A stretch of 64,000 nucleotides of DNA from Amia ocellicauda. Lineage: Eukaryota > Chordata > Actinopteri > Amiiformes > Amiidae. The stretch spans positions 8,803,176-8,867,175 of the forward strand of contig NC_089869.1 of the NCBI RefSeq assembly GCF_036373705.1, written 5' to 3'. Shown piece after piece: positions 12,250 to 23,800 of the stretch. Under the pieces are notes generated by a model. That model searched no databases. It saw only the letters and a list, made by a program, of their open reading frames with translations, and was not told where the DNA came from. The position numbers and the translations under genes are program-made. How positions within the stretch are numbered: position 1 is the stretch's first letter; each line of letters opens with the position of its first letter.

Positions 12250-13030
12250 GATCAGTGTGAGAGTAGGAGTGAAGACTGGGGAGTGTGTGGCCCACATCTC
12301 TGACCCGCCTGCCTCTCCCTTCTGGGGACAGCTTTCAGAATGAGTCTCTGGGGATGGTACTGCTTTCTACCTCCAGAGGGAGCTGTGCTGCGATTGGTGC
12401 GGTCTCCCTCCACACACCTGTAATCTAGTGCTGTACAGCGGCGGGGGGGTGGACCTGCAGTGTCTCTGACTTTCACTCCATCTGAACTCTTCATTCGTCA
12501 AGTGAATTTTCATACAACCAATCTGATTTTTTTCCCAGGCTGCTACTGTGGCATTGACCATTATTTTAAAGGGCCTGGCAAAGCCTGGTTTTGTGCCACC
12601 ACTGTATTCTGTCTCTCCTTTTATTCCTTCTGTTGACTACAGCTTTCATCTGTTATCAACACGCTTTGGCTTTTAAACTTAACAAATATGCAAAGTCCAG
12701 CCCTCAAGCAAATAGATCGTCTGCAGGTTATATGACTGTGGTGTACAGGCCTGGTCCCAAGAGCTCACAGTCCTGCAGGCTTTTTAGAAAATCAAAACCT
12801 ATGAGAAGAAAACTGTCTCCTATTTGCTGTGAGGAAATAGTTGAATCAGGTCAATAAGAGCTCAGGTGGAGCGACCAATCAATGCCCTGTGGTGTTGAAG
12901 CCCAGGGTTATGTTCCTCTGGGCCTGGTTGTGTGTAAAGAGCCAGTTTTTGCTGGGCCTGGAGCAGCCTGCTGCTGCTCTCTCTGTCACTCAGACACAAT
13001 CAGTGCTGTTGCTCAGCCTGTCCTCTCCCC
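12250..13030. other. GC-richer intergenic stretch, no gene assigned
   Basis: Contains small overlapping open frames on both strands that do not extend through plausible splice sites. A pyrimidine tract and cag precede the exon-like segment that follows. No family was recognised. Confidence 0.3.
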
Positions 13031-13033
13031 AGG

Positions 13034-13148
13034 TCTGAAGCTGGCCATGCAGGAGGATCCCAGTGAGGAGGCCAGGAGCTGCGCAGCTCAGGTGCTGGGC
13101 TACTGTACTGTCTCCATGAACTGGCTGCAACAGAGCAAAGCCAAGTAG
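13034..13148 (+). pseudogene. exon-like relic, possibly HEAT-repeat (MROH-like) protein
   Basis: A polypyrimidine tract with ccccag precedes an open frame reading GLKLAMQEDPSEEARSCAAQ and continuing VLGYCTVSMNWLQQ, ending at TAG. The amphipathic pattern and the AAQVLGYC block remind me of maestro HEAT-like repeat proteins, but this is a weak recollection. No complete gene can be assembled around it, so it is called a relic. Confidence 0.25.
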
Positions 13149-13597
13149 TCCTTGGAAGAGGAAGAGACTTATCAGCTGCTTCAGACGCACACGGCACTGA
13201 GCTTCTCCATCGTCTCCAACACAACCTGGCTTTATAGAGATCATTAAAAAATGCTCAATATCTCTATATTCACTTTAATTGTTTTCTTTTAACTAACTTA
13301 TTATTGTTTCTTCTCTTGTTTTCATATTAACTAATTGAGTGGTTTGATTAATTGTTTTCCTTATTGTTTTTTTGCTTTTGTTTTTTGTTAATGACCCAAG
13401 TACACCAAAAGGACATAACTGTGCTGATTGGGGCCTTGCCGGCCTCTCCATGCCCTACAGAGCTGCTCACCTGTTGCCTGTCCCAATTAGTGCTGCTAGA
13501 TTGCATATATAACAGGTGTGGAGCAGATAGATAGCAGGCAAAAACATTATTCAGGCTGGATCAAGGGTGGGGGCAGGGAGCACCTGAAGCAAAGTTA

Positions 13598-13762
13598 CGC
13601 TTCATCCACGCTTCATCCACGCTTCATCCACGCTTCATCCACGCTTCATCCACGCTTCATCCACGCTTCATCCACGCTTCATCCACGCTTCATCCACGCT
13701 TCATCCACGCTTCATCCACGCTTCATCCACGCTTCATCCACGCTTCATCCACGCTTCATCCA
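13598..13762. repeat. minisatellite: 15 perfect copies of an 11-bp unit
   Basis: The unit cgcttcatcca is repeated fifteen times head to tail with no mismatch (165 bp), with one further partial c at the end. Because 11 is not a multiple of three, an accidental open frame through it shows an 11-residue protein repeat. There is no sign that it is a real coding region. Confidence 0.97.
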
Positions 13763-14682
13763 CAGAGCTGGACTGTGGCTGTGCGATCCCTCTGTGAACC
13801 GAGAAGGGCTCCCTGGGTGAGAGAAGCCAGAGGACGGCGGCGCTGCTAAAGGCTAGGTACAGTTTCACTGTGGAAGAGGGCTTTAGATAACAAAGCAGAT
13901 CAGTGATAAGAAGTGTGGTTAATTAAGATACTTGTGTCCTTGTTGCTGGGGACTGTTGCTTTCTCCCTGTTGCCCCACTGCTAATTGTGATTCCCTCCAT
14001 ACCTGTTGAAAGAGAAACATTGGATTATACAGAGCTGAATGATTAGTCTATGCACTTACCTGCTGTCTGTGTTTTACAGTTGCTGTGGCTGCCTGATCTT
14101 GGGGGTGCGGTGCAGTCCTGTGCAGGTCCAAAAATGCCGGATGGTAATTCTGGGAGAAGAGATAACGAGAGGAAATAGAAAGGGCCAAGGGAGCCAGAGA
14201 CGGCTGAGTTGAAGTAGAGGCTCCGAGCTGACGTAAAATGTCAAGCTGTCACTCAAGTCTGAAGCCTTTGATTGGAGCTGTATGGAGGAGAGACGGGGGT
14301 GGGGGTGGGGGTGTGACGTGAGAGAAGGCGAGGTGGAAGGAAAAGTTTGAATGAGTAGAGCGGGGAATAGGAAGAGTGACAGACAAATTGCTTTTCACGA
14401 AAGATTGTCCTTTTGTTTTAAGTCAGTCATGTACAATTGCTTACTCAATGCTATGATCTAAAGGAAGGAGATATTAGAAGACAAGGATTCAAAGACTTTC
14501 ACTGTCCTTGTGTACAACGGGTTCAAGGACATAACGCTGTCAATTATGCAGAGAAGAGAGACATAGATCCTCACGAGGCCTTTTGTCAATTCTGTAATGG
14601 TTCGTTTGAGTTATACTGAACTCCGTGCTTGGGTGCTTTGTTACAACGCTCATGAGCTCTTTCTCCTGTGTTCCTCTGGTCA

Positions 14683-14800
14683 GGTGGTTTATCAACATCA
14701 GATCTCCATATTGCAGATCATGGAGAAGGTGCTGAGAAGCCAGATTAAGGTCATCTATGTGGCTCTTAGAAAGATCAGCTTCTATGCAGTGAGCCACTTC
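14683..14800 (+). pseudogene. exon-like relic, possibly HEAT-repeat protein
   Basis: After a cag at 14681-14683 the frame reads VVYQHQISILQIMEKVLRSQ and IKVIYVALRKI, a strongly helical segment. The HxxxILxxMExVL pattern is reminiscent of a helix pair in MROH-family proteins. It lies 1.5 kb downstream of the similar relic at 13034 and in the same orientation. Identity is uncertain. Confidence 0.28.
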
Positions 14801-15073
14801 CTTGTGTCATGCACAATGAAACAAAGACCTTCCTGTTTTTTAGTATAATGGTCCCTCAACACCAGCTGGACCACAGCCCACCTCATGCTCTGCCTCACAC
14901 TCTTCACCATTGGACAGGCCCAGAAAAGCATGAAGCACTTGAGGAAACTAGATATGCACACAGCAGAGAGCAGTTCACAATTCACAAACGGTTTCCCTGC
15001 CCACACTCGTATTTAATGCTCGTCAGTGAGACATGGAAACAGGGTCCTTGTTCAAATTGATCATGAAAATGAC

Positions 15074-15253
15074 CTTGTGAAGCAGACTTCAGATTCATAA
15101 CATGGACAGCTAAGAGTTCCTGTTGTTGATCCAATACTTTTTCAGTTTTCTGGGTGAGAGCAGCACAGGTGTTTGAGACAGAGGTGCTCTCATCCACATC
15201 AATAAAGTGGATCAGGTCTTCCACCTCCTCATAGCTGGCATCAAAGTCCCGAC
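15074..15253 (-). pseudogene. exon-like open segment, unassigned
   Basis: On the minus strand an acceptor (ttcttgaaag) precedes GRDFDASYEEVEDLIHFIDV, then DESTSVSNTC and further helical residues up to a weak AAG/GTCATT donor. It is acidic, low in rare residues and better behaved than random sequence. It lies opposite in strand to the two neighbouring relics, so it either belongs to a different gene or was rearranged. I do not recognise it. Confidence 0.25.
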
Positions 15254-15307
15254 CTTTCAAGAAAAAACATACATTTAACCTAAAGATTATGCTGTGTACA
15301 ATGTTAG

Positions 15308-15308
<1 letters not shown>

Positions 15309-15342
<34 letters not shown>
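15309..15342. repeat. (CA)n microsatellite
   Basis: Seventeen CA units, followed by a short (CT/CA) mixed stretch. Confidence 0.95.
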
Positions 15343-15347
<5 letters not shown>

Positions 15348-17479
15348 TCTCACTATCTGCAATGTAAAGTGCGAATTGAATGCTGTCTACAGCTGTACAT
15401 ACTTTACTGAGCTGTTCACCTCATAGCAACACATTCAGATGCTGTTCCGTTACCTTCCCCACGCAGCCATTTGTCCAAGTGCTCTGATGCTCTTCTCAGC
15501 CTTCTTCCTAACCGCCGGTCACAGCACCGCGGGACAAAGGATGTCAGCAGTGTGCCAGCTGGGAAGCTCCCTGGCACCTGTAGAGAATAACAGCCATGAA
15601 GAGATCAATGAAAAGACCAGTTTCATGCCCCAGCATCCCACCCTCAAAAACACCTGCCCACCAGGTAAAACTCAACATGTAAACACAGAGTCACACCGCT
15701 CCACTCTGTGAAGCCCACCAGAACTACAACAGCACGAGTGAGAGCATGGGGGGCGGAGAGAAAGGAAGTGAACGATAACTGAATAAACAAACTATTTTAA
15801 TCTCACAAGAATCTTCTCTCTTTTTTCATGTATGGTCTGAACTCTATAAGTAAGGGACACAGACTATGACTGATATAGAGATGTTAAGTTGATTTTAAAC
15901 TGTGCTGGAAAGGTAGGATAAAATGAAAGCATCACTGGGACACTGACGAAATCAAAATATTGACAGCAGTCCCTATTAGTTTGTATATCACTGCCTCTCA
16001 CAAACCAATGGCACCTGCAGACACAGGTGTTCAGCATCAGTTGTTTTCCCATTGTAACTGGTACTAAAAGAGTACACTCCCTAGACCAACATAAATAAAA
16101 ATCGATGAGATGAAACAATGGTACAGTATATGTGTTTCAGATGTTTAAGAAAGGTCTTTAACATTTGTAATCATATTTATTTATGTTATATTTATGTCAT
16201 AATTTCTTTATTACAGCCCATAAACGACATAAACAGAAATAATCCTATCACTGAAGGACAGAAACAAAAGTTTGCTTACATCTGCCATGGTCACCTCAGA
16301 GAGTCCAGGAGAAATGACTGATGACATCTCATCTTTGGTCATCTTCATTTGAACCCCATTCTTTAAAACAGTCAAGTGAAATAATATGTGCGTGTGTATA
16401 TAGACTATACTTTAGATTGTGGGTGTTTAGATCTGTGTCTTTGGCATCAGTCTTTCCATTTCCTGCAAACTGTACACATTGTGATTAAGGATTTCACTTG
16501 AGGGTTGTTGACCAGGTACTGTTGAAAAACACAGAGAGCGTCTGCCTCCCGATCTGTGTTGCTGTGATCATCAATGAGGCGCAAAGTGTTGACTGGAAGA
16601 GAGACGCGCATTGAGGCTGTCAGAGGACATTCAGTCTCAGTAAACTTTCTTATGTTCTTCTTATGTTCTTCTATTCAGATGCCCAGAAATACCATTACAA
16701 GACACAGAGACAGTACTGGCTATATATGCATATATATTTTTTGTTTTTACAAAGGTATATCACATGTATTTAGAATAAAAACGAATGTACAATGTCTTAC
16801 TGATTTACATAGCATATTTATAATTGTCCTTTTACAGTTTACATGCATGATTACTGACTCCTAAGACTATTTCCTGAACAACAGAATAGAAGTTAATTTT
16901 GGATCCCTATGAAATCAGGGGAAATTATGTCTGTGTTGGCATTTCAGATATGTGGGTATTATGTAACCAAGCCCATGTTTAGTTGTGTTATTAATTTCAA
17001 AGCTATCTTACAGATAAGGTCAAACAGAGGAGAAGGAGACAAAAGGTAACTCGAGTTGGCTTTGTAAGCTGTATTTCAAATGTTATGCTCCAGCACAAAC
17101 TCGTAGCAAGTAGGATATTGCAATATTATCATCAATTAGAGTTGCTTCATAGTAAAAAAAAAATACTCCATATGGAGTAATGTCCTAACAAATCTATCCA
17201 ATGAAATGGGATGCGAATATACTAATAGAATAAAAATACATCAAATACAGTCTTACCAACTCACGTTTTTGCAAATTAATGAGAATATTATAAATCAATT
17301 CACTGTGTAATCCCCGTGTTTTGTACTGATGAACTCCTTTATTTATTTATCTACCATGGGAAGGGGTTGCAAATTAGCTCGGGCTAGAAACCCTGTAGCA
17401 GTGCATCTATTCTGTGTTTTTAATTTGTAACAATGTATTCTGCATTGTCCATAATTAAAACAAAAATAACTTTTTGCAG

Positions 17480-17744
17480 AAGCTCAGTTTTGATTGGCCG
17501 TTCGGCTTTACGACGTTGGTTACGTCACATCTACAGTGCTCGTTTTTATTTGTTTGGACGAGTCTATTGTTCATGAAGGGGGAGGTTGTGCGCACTTCCG
17601 TGAGTTTCACAGGGCGGACAGCGCCACAACAATTGAATATCCGGGAAACCGCCAGGGGAAGTTTTTATTTTATTTTATTTACATATGTACAGGCAAGCCT
17701 TTGAACAGGTTTGTGACAAATATATATACGAAAACGTTAATAAA
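17480..17744 (+). promoter_or_regulatory. presumed ccdc172 promoter and 5' UTR
   Basis: Upstream of the ccdc172 start lie an inverted CCAAT box (gattggcc, 17492-17499) and a CRE-like ttacgtca (17520-17527), 24 bp apart. Several CpGs occur in otherwise AT-rich DNA. No convincing TATA box is seen. A CRE-type promoter would suit a gene expressed in male germ cells, which is an inference. Confidence 0.5.
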
Positions 17745-17823
17745 ATGAGCCTGGATTCTCTGTGTCGCCACATTTTGCTCACAGGACAGCAGGCCACAGA
17801 GAAAAGACGACTCCAACGGGAAG
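17745..17823 (+). CDS. ccdc172: ccdc172 exon 1
   Basis: Residues 1-26 plus one base, MSLDSLCRHILLTGQQATEK and on to RRLQRE. Donor AAG/GTAATT. Phase 1. Confidence 0.93.
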
Positions 17824-20800
17824 GTAATTACAAATGAAGTTTTTTATGGCAGCAGAAATAACCGTCAAATCAGACACCTTTTGTATTTTTTGTCTGGGTA
17901 GGCATATATTTATATATTTGATAGTGTAGTCGGTTATAATTTACTTCTTTGCTACAACGAAATTGTTTAACAACACCAGCTGTGCTTTTAACAGTTTTAA
18001 CAGTGGATTTGAACAAAAAAACTAAAAACAGGATACAATAAGAGTTAAAGAAAGGTTTATCGTAGCAGGACAATTAACATGGTACTATTGTGCTTTACAT
18101 TAGTAATGATGTAAACGAATAAATTGGAGAAAACAGTGAAACTCGCCTCATGCGTAGCGCACATTTGGAGACTCCCACCGATCCCATTGGTGGAGCAGCG
18201 CACACCTGCGCAGAACTGCGGACATCTGCGCAACACGAATGCGCGCAGCAGACTCGCGTAAATCAGGAGTTCCTCACAGTTTTGGTACGTTTTGAGGTAA
18301 CAATAAACTGACCTGTTTCATAACGCAATTTCTCAGGCACTTTAAGTTTGGAAATAGTACAACACACCCAACTAAGGACGAAACTTAATTATGTTCTCCT
18401 TTTGTTATGGCAAGCAAGGGTTCAAAGCTAAGCTAGAATGCAGTCACCATAACAATGTGGGGGCCAGTGCAACTCAGTGCACATCATTCAGATCTGTATT
18501 GTGAGCAGTTCTGTCAAGGGAGCAATGGACTGAGCTGGGAGCAAGGCCAGGAGCCCAAAGAAGCGGGCTGCAGAGGGGCTTAGCATGCTTACTGGAGAGC
18601 CTTCTTCATGGGTTTAAATCAGAAGCTGAAGCTGTGTTTCTGTTTGATGCATTAAAGAGACTGTGGAGTATACAACCCCTGGAAAAAATGCTATTAAAAC
18701 GTGCCCTAGGAGGTCTTCATTGTTCTCTTATTACATAATGCAGATTGATGAAGAGAGAGAATGCTGTCAATTAATCTTCTAACTAGCATGTGCAGCATGA
18801 CCTCATTGTGAACTGTAGGTTTGGCTCACTTGCCTGTTGGAAAGAACATATTTGTGACTTTTCTTGACCCACTACAGCCCTGACTCCTGTTGATTAACTG
18901 GCACAGCTCAAAGAGTTTAAATCATTTCAGTATATATGAAAAACGGTGTCCGGCATCTATTTTGAACACACCCCAGCCTCAATTTTATTAATTGTCTTTT
19001 AACATCTAAGCATATTAGTTCTGCTTTTAACATGGATCCTGGCACCTTGCCCTAATTGTGTGTGTGAAAAAGATTATAGCCTGTCTGATCTGACAAAGAA
19101 AATGAAGACAATTAAAAAAATGTCAGGGTGAAATGGAAGCAAGTTGATAAAATAGCAGTGTTACCCATTAAAACCACATGGGGGCAGATAATGTAATATT
19201 TTAAAAATGAGACCCTGCATAACTGCTGGATTATGCATTTTTTCTGTTTGTATTAAACAAATATTATTTTTTGTTGTAAATACTGGGGTTAAACACAGAG
19301 GGTGGATATTGTTCCTTCACAGTACAGTCATTTAACCTAGTTGTGTAAAGGATGCCTTTCTCCGTGTGATTTAAACAAAATGATTTACATTTACAAACTA
19401 ACAAAAATACCAGTGCCTTTTTCCTATGCATCCAAATAATGATTCTGACAATGTACAGCCCACAGAAATAGATGGATGTACTGGAGATGTTTAAGTGGCT
19501 GAAATTGAAGGAAATGGTGGAATTTAGGCCTATGTGTCATAAGATTTGAATCTTTACATGTAGAAAATATTCAACTGAACTAGTTTGATTTATATAACTT
19601 ATCAAACTAAACTGTAAATTCCTTTGCATATTTTGCATTCGGCCTAGTTCTGCTCAGTATGTTTTAAAATTTGATGTCTTCTGGGGCTAGTATAGAAATC
19701 CACAATCCTATAGATTTCAGTCCTTATCAATTGCACTGAACATAATCATATATTTATCATATTAGACAGTATAGGTAGCCTAATACTTGTCAGTAAATAT
19801 AAATTATACCCTATACCTCCCCCTTGTTTTTTGATGATGTTTAAGCATGCTGACAAGTACCCATTAATCAGCGTAGAGATTTGACCCCCCTGGACAAACA
19901 TTGTACTTCCGTCTTGGTGTTATTTTTATACAGCTTTTCATTTATCTGCATAATTGGGGATTGAGGCTTAGGTATGAAATTAATATTTCACTGAACAGCA
20001 ATGATTAATGTTCCTCCTAGAAAATGTGGTAAATTTTAAGAAAATACAAATGTTATACTGATAATATCACCACATAAATGCTGATGCATATTTTTCTCAA
20101 GACGGGAAGAAAAGCTTATGAAGCCAATTCACCAGCATTATCCAAAACCCATCCCTCAAGGGTTTATTGTAGGCTATTTTAGGACAAGTTCCTTATCATT
20201 CATAAGTACCATGTGCCTAAACCTATAGAACTCCAGAATGTGAATATCTATTACTGAATGTTGGTCACTGTTGGTGTGCACTGAGGAACTCGTATTATGA
20301 ACCATGTCTTCCTTTTTAGGAATTTTCTTGATGAAAATGAAATTGTCTTATGTAATTAAAGCTACATAACTCATTAACTTTTATTTTTCCAGTTAAAGCT
20401 GAAATTAACAAGTGGCGAGAACAAATTAAGGCTGCAACAGAAGATCTAGACTTGGCAAAAAATCACCTGGATGAAAAGGTAGGGCAAGTCTAGAGAACTC
20501 TTACTTCATTGTCCTCATTGGAGTAAATGAGAATAAACTAACACAGCAAGCATATCATCACTATCTTTCAGGGCCGTTACTGTATTTCAGTATTTCTTAC
20601 TTCAGAATGATTACTGGTATTATTACTGTAGCTCACAGAGTTAGTAGTTGATACACGCACATACTAAATAATAAAGTACTAATGATCTAGGCTGTATACT
20701 GTGTTTTCAGTACCCATTTTATGTCATTGTTTTTATTTAATGTCTTTGATTGTAGTAGGTAAAGTGAATGGAAAAAAGTAGGCATCATTTATTGAATTAA

Positions 20801-23800
20801 AACAAAAGATTGCTTAATACAATGTCGCCTGATTTAATTACTTATGATTCATAAAGAAATCAAGAGGGCACACGTAGATATCCAACATATTTGAACAGAA
20901 TTCAAGAGAAAATCCTCATAATATACTTTGAAATCATGTGTGGAGCAGTGACAAACCTCAGATTGTCCTAACCAGTGCCAGATAAGTTATCTAATGTTAA
21001 TTGTTTTTTAAGAGCTCTTTTATGATGGTTTATAAACACACAAATTCAGTAACATTGCTCTATAATGGGGAAACATTATCTTGAAGTATTCAGATGCAGT
21101 ACGAGCCTTTGAGAGAACATTTGCAATTTGGAGTTAATAGTGACTCTATTCTCCAATAAACACAGAATCTAATTTCTTTCATATATTGTTAAAAGCTAAT
21201 GAAGTATTGATACTCTTCAGCACTGTTAAGTGATGATTTGTTTTTTGACGAAAGCTCTCCATCTTGTAGAAGGGCTTCATTTAAGACCAAGTGGATCAAT
21301 CTCAAGCTTGACTGCAAAATCAATTTCAGATTTCCGTTGCATTACATTAGGATTAGAAAACCTTTTAAATTCAGGTTAATGTATGTGATGAGGCTAGATT
21401 AATTTGACTTTATTGTAATATTTATCCACTATATATTTGTTGATGTTTGACAGAAATCGGAAGTTTTAATTTGTGTGGAGGATAGCTGTCAAGGGTAAAT
21501 TAATGATTATATTGTGCTAGGCCTCATATGTAAAACTAAGGAACTTGATTTCTTCTCATCACAAACCATGTTTTATTTTAGTTTTCGTGAACTAAAATAA
21601 CTATCTTATCTGAATGGATCTGGATCTGAACTAACTTTGTAGAATTCCAGGGTTTCATAGGTTTTTTTATTGTAATGTGCCATGGTATGGCTGTTTTTAA
21701 ATGTTTGCATTTGTGATTGACTGACTTTAATTATGAATAATGCAGCAATGGATGACCAAGGAAACAAAACACAATCCATACTGCACGGTTAACTAGATAG
21801 TACAGATTTCTGTTTGTTCGTAAAGAAAGTTTATTCATTACATTCCAGTTAGGCTAATACTCTGTGGTCTTGTTCACTAAGCTAATTTATGACAACTAAA
21901 GGCTTTTATATTGCTTTAACACTGAGAGCCACTGCTGAAACATTTTGATTCATTCGTCTGTCTTGCACGATCCACTCCTGAGTCCCATCAAGTAGCAACA
22001 ATTATTGTATATTTCTAATGAGAAAAGCCATCGCAGCATCTCTAATTTGATGCCTGTCATTTCTGTTCTCCAGGCAGGGCAATGCAGTTGCCTTTGACTA
22101 TTAGATATTGTATATTAATCCATTTCTATTGGCTCGGCAGCTTATACGGAAAACAATTTTGGCATAAAAGATCAGAGCAAATGAATGCAAGAAACATGCT
22201 ACAAATGGAACAGTATTATTTTCAGGTTCATATTCAACGTGAGTCCTGAATGCAATATTTATGACAGCTATTTCACAGAGATTGCTTGGGGGTCATACGA
22301 AAGCATCTAGCAAATATTAATTTACTTGTGTTCTGTGAAGCCAGGTAGCATGTAATTAGAACTTGAATGATAACATTTGCCTTTCACGGCTGGATGGACA
22401 CTCTTAAAAAGAAAGTTGTTAAAAAAAAAAAAAAAAGGGTGAAATATTCAGTGGAGTTTAAATGCCAATATTGTAGTAATTACCGAATGACCTAGAAAAT
22501 ATGAAATCTAAACAAACATGCACATTTCTTTCTTCTATACTTTCTTAGTTTTTGCCACATTTTGTTTTGAAAAGTGAGGCTTAATCTTTCAGTTGTGTAC
22601 AGTTTTATATTTATGCTCATCCATTAGATTGTCATTTTCACTCATTCCTCACAGTTAAATTAGTGATCTTGGATTACTATGCTCTAAAGTTACAATAGAT
22701 TTTACATCCAATATTTAATATTAATAAATGTAATAGTTTAAGCCAAAACTATCCTTACCAGAAAACACACTACAATACAGCACCTGTAACTTATCCAATC
22801 CTTATCTTTACAGGACAAGATCCTATCTGAGACTGTCCTCCAGTTTCAGCTATTGAAGAAACACGAAGATAGCGCTGAAAAGCAGAAAGCCGAACTTTTA
22901 AACCAGCAATGTAATCTCATAGAAACACTGGTATGTTTATTCGGTTTGAATACTGCCTCCATATATATGATGTTAGCCCTCATATTTCAATTTACAAGCT
23001 TTTCCTGAGCGAAGAAACAAAAGAATCGGCAAAGGTAAAACTATTGGAAATCTGAGTTTTAGGAATTGCATTCTATTGGAAAAATACTTCATTTTTTTTT
23101 AAATAAATAATTTGTATTTACCTGTATTTATGTGTATTAACCTATGTTGATTATTTATTATTAAGGAGAAAATAAGGCAGAAGACCTCTGAGGAGAAGGA
23201 GAAGTTTTTTAAGGAGATCACAGATTTCAACAACAAATACAACCTGCTGAGCAACAGAGAAGCCGTGGTTGAAAGCAGAGCCAAGTCCGAGATACTTAGG
23301 CTAGAACAGGAAGAACGCTCTTTAAACACGGGTATACCAACATTAGTTACATTTATACTAAAGAATACCTGTTGTAGATTAGAAGAGAGTTGGAAAGCTG
23401 CAGCACTTTCATATTACAACTTGCATATCTTGCTGTTTCCTGAACAAATATTCTAAAATGGAGACCAGTTTACATGGTAGGAGGCACCTGTTGTAGACGG
23501 AGAGAATGGGAAGTATAGCTACCCTTCATAAAAAAATCGTTTTCAAATATTTCAAGAGGAGAAAGGCAAATGTATTTTCAACTTCTGCTATTTGCTTATT
23601 TGCTCTTCATGTTCGATCAACTAATTAAGAGACTTGTTAGTATCAACACTATTTATTTGGGCTGCCATGCGATTAAAATATTTGATGATCATTTAATAGA
23701 TGATTGATTCGAACAATAATCTTTTATTTAGAACAACTTTAGTATGCATCTACATACAAATACATATACACACACACACTTTTTTTTCAATTAGCCAGTT

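Noticed and set aside
13598..13762. CRISPR-like regularly repeated array
   Set aside because: Units are 11 bp and directly adjacent, with no spacers, and the genome is a vertebrate.
13518..13820. 100-codon open frame with an 11-residue internal protein repeat
   Set aside because: The repeat is only the 11-bp minisatellite read in three frames. There is no splice or start context and no family.
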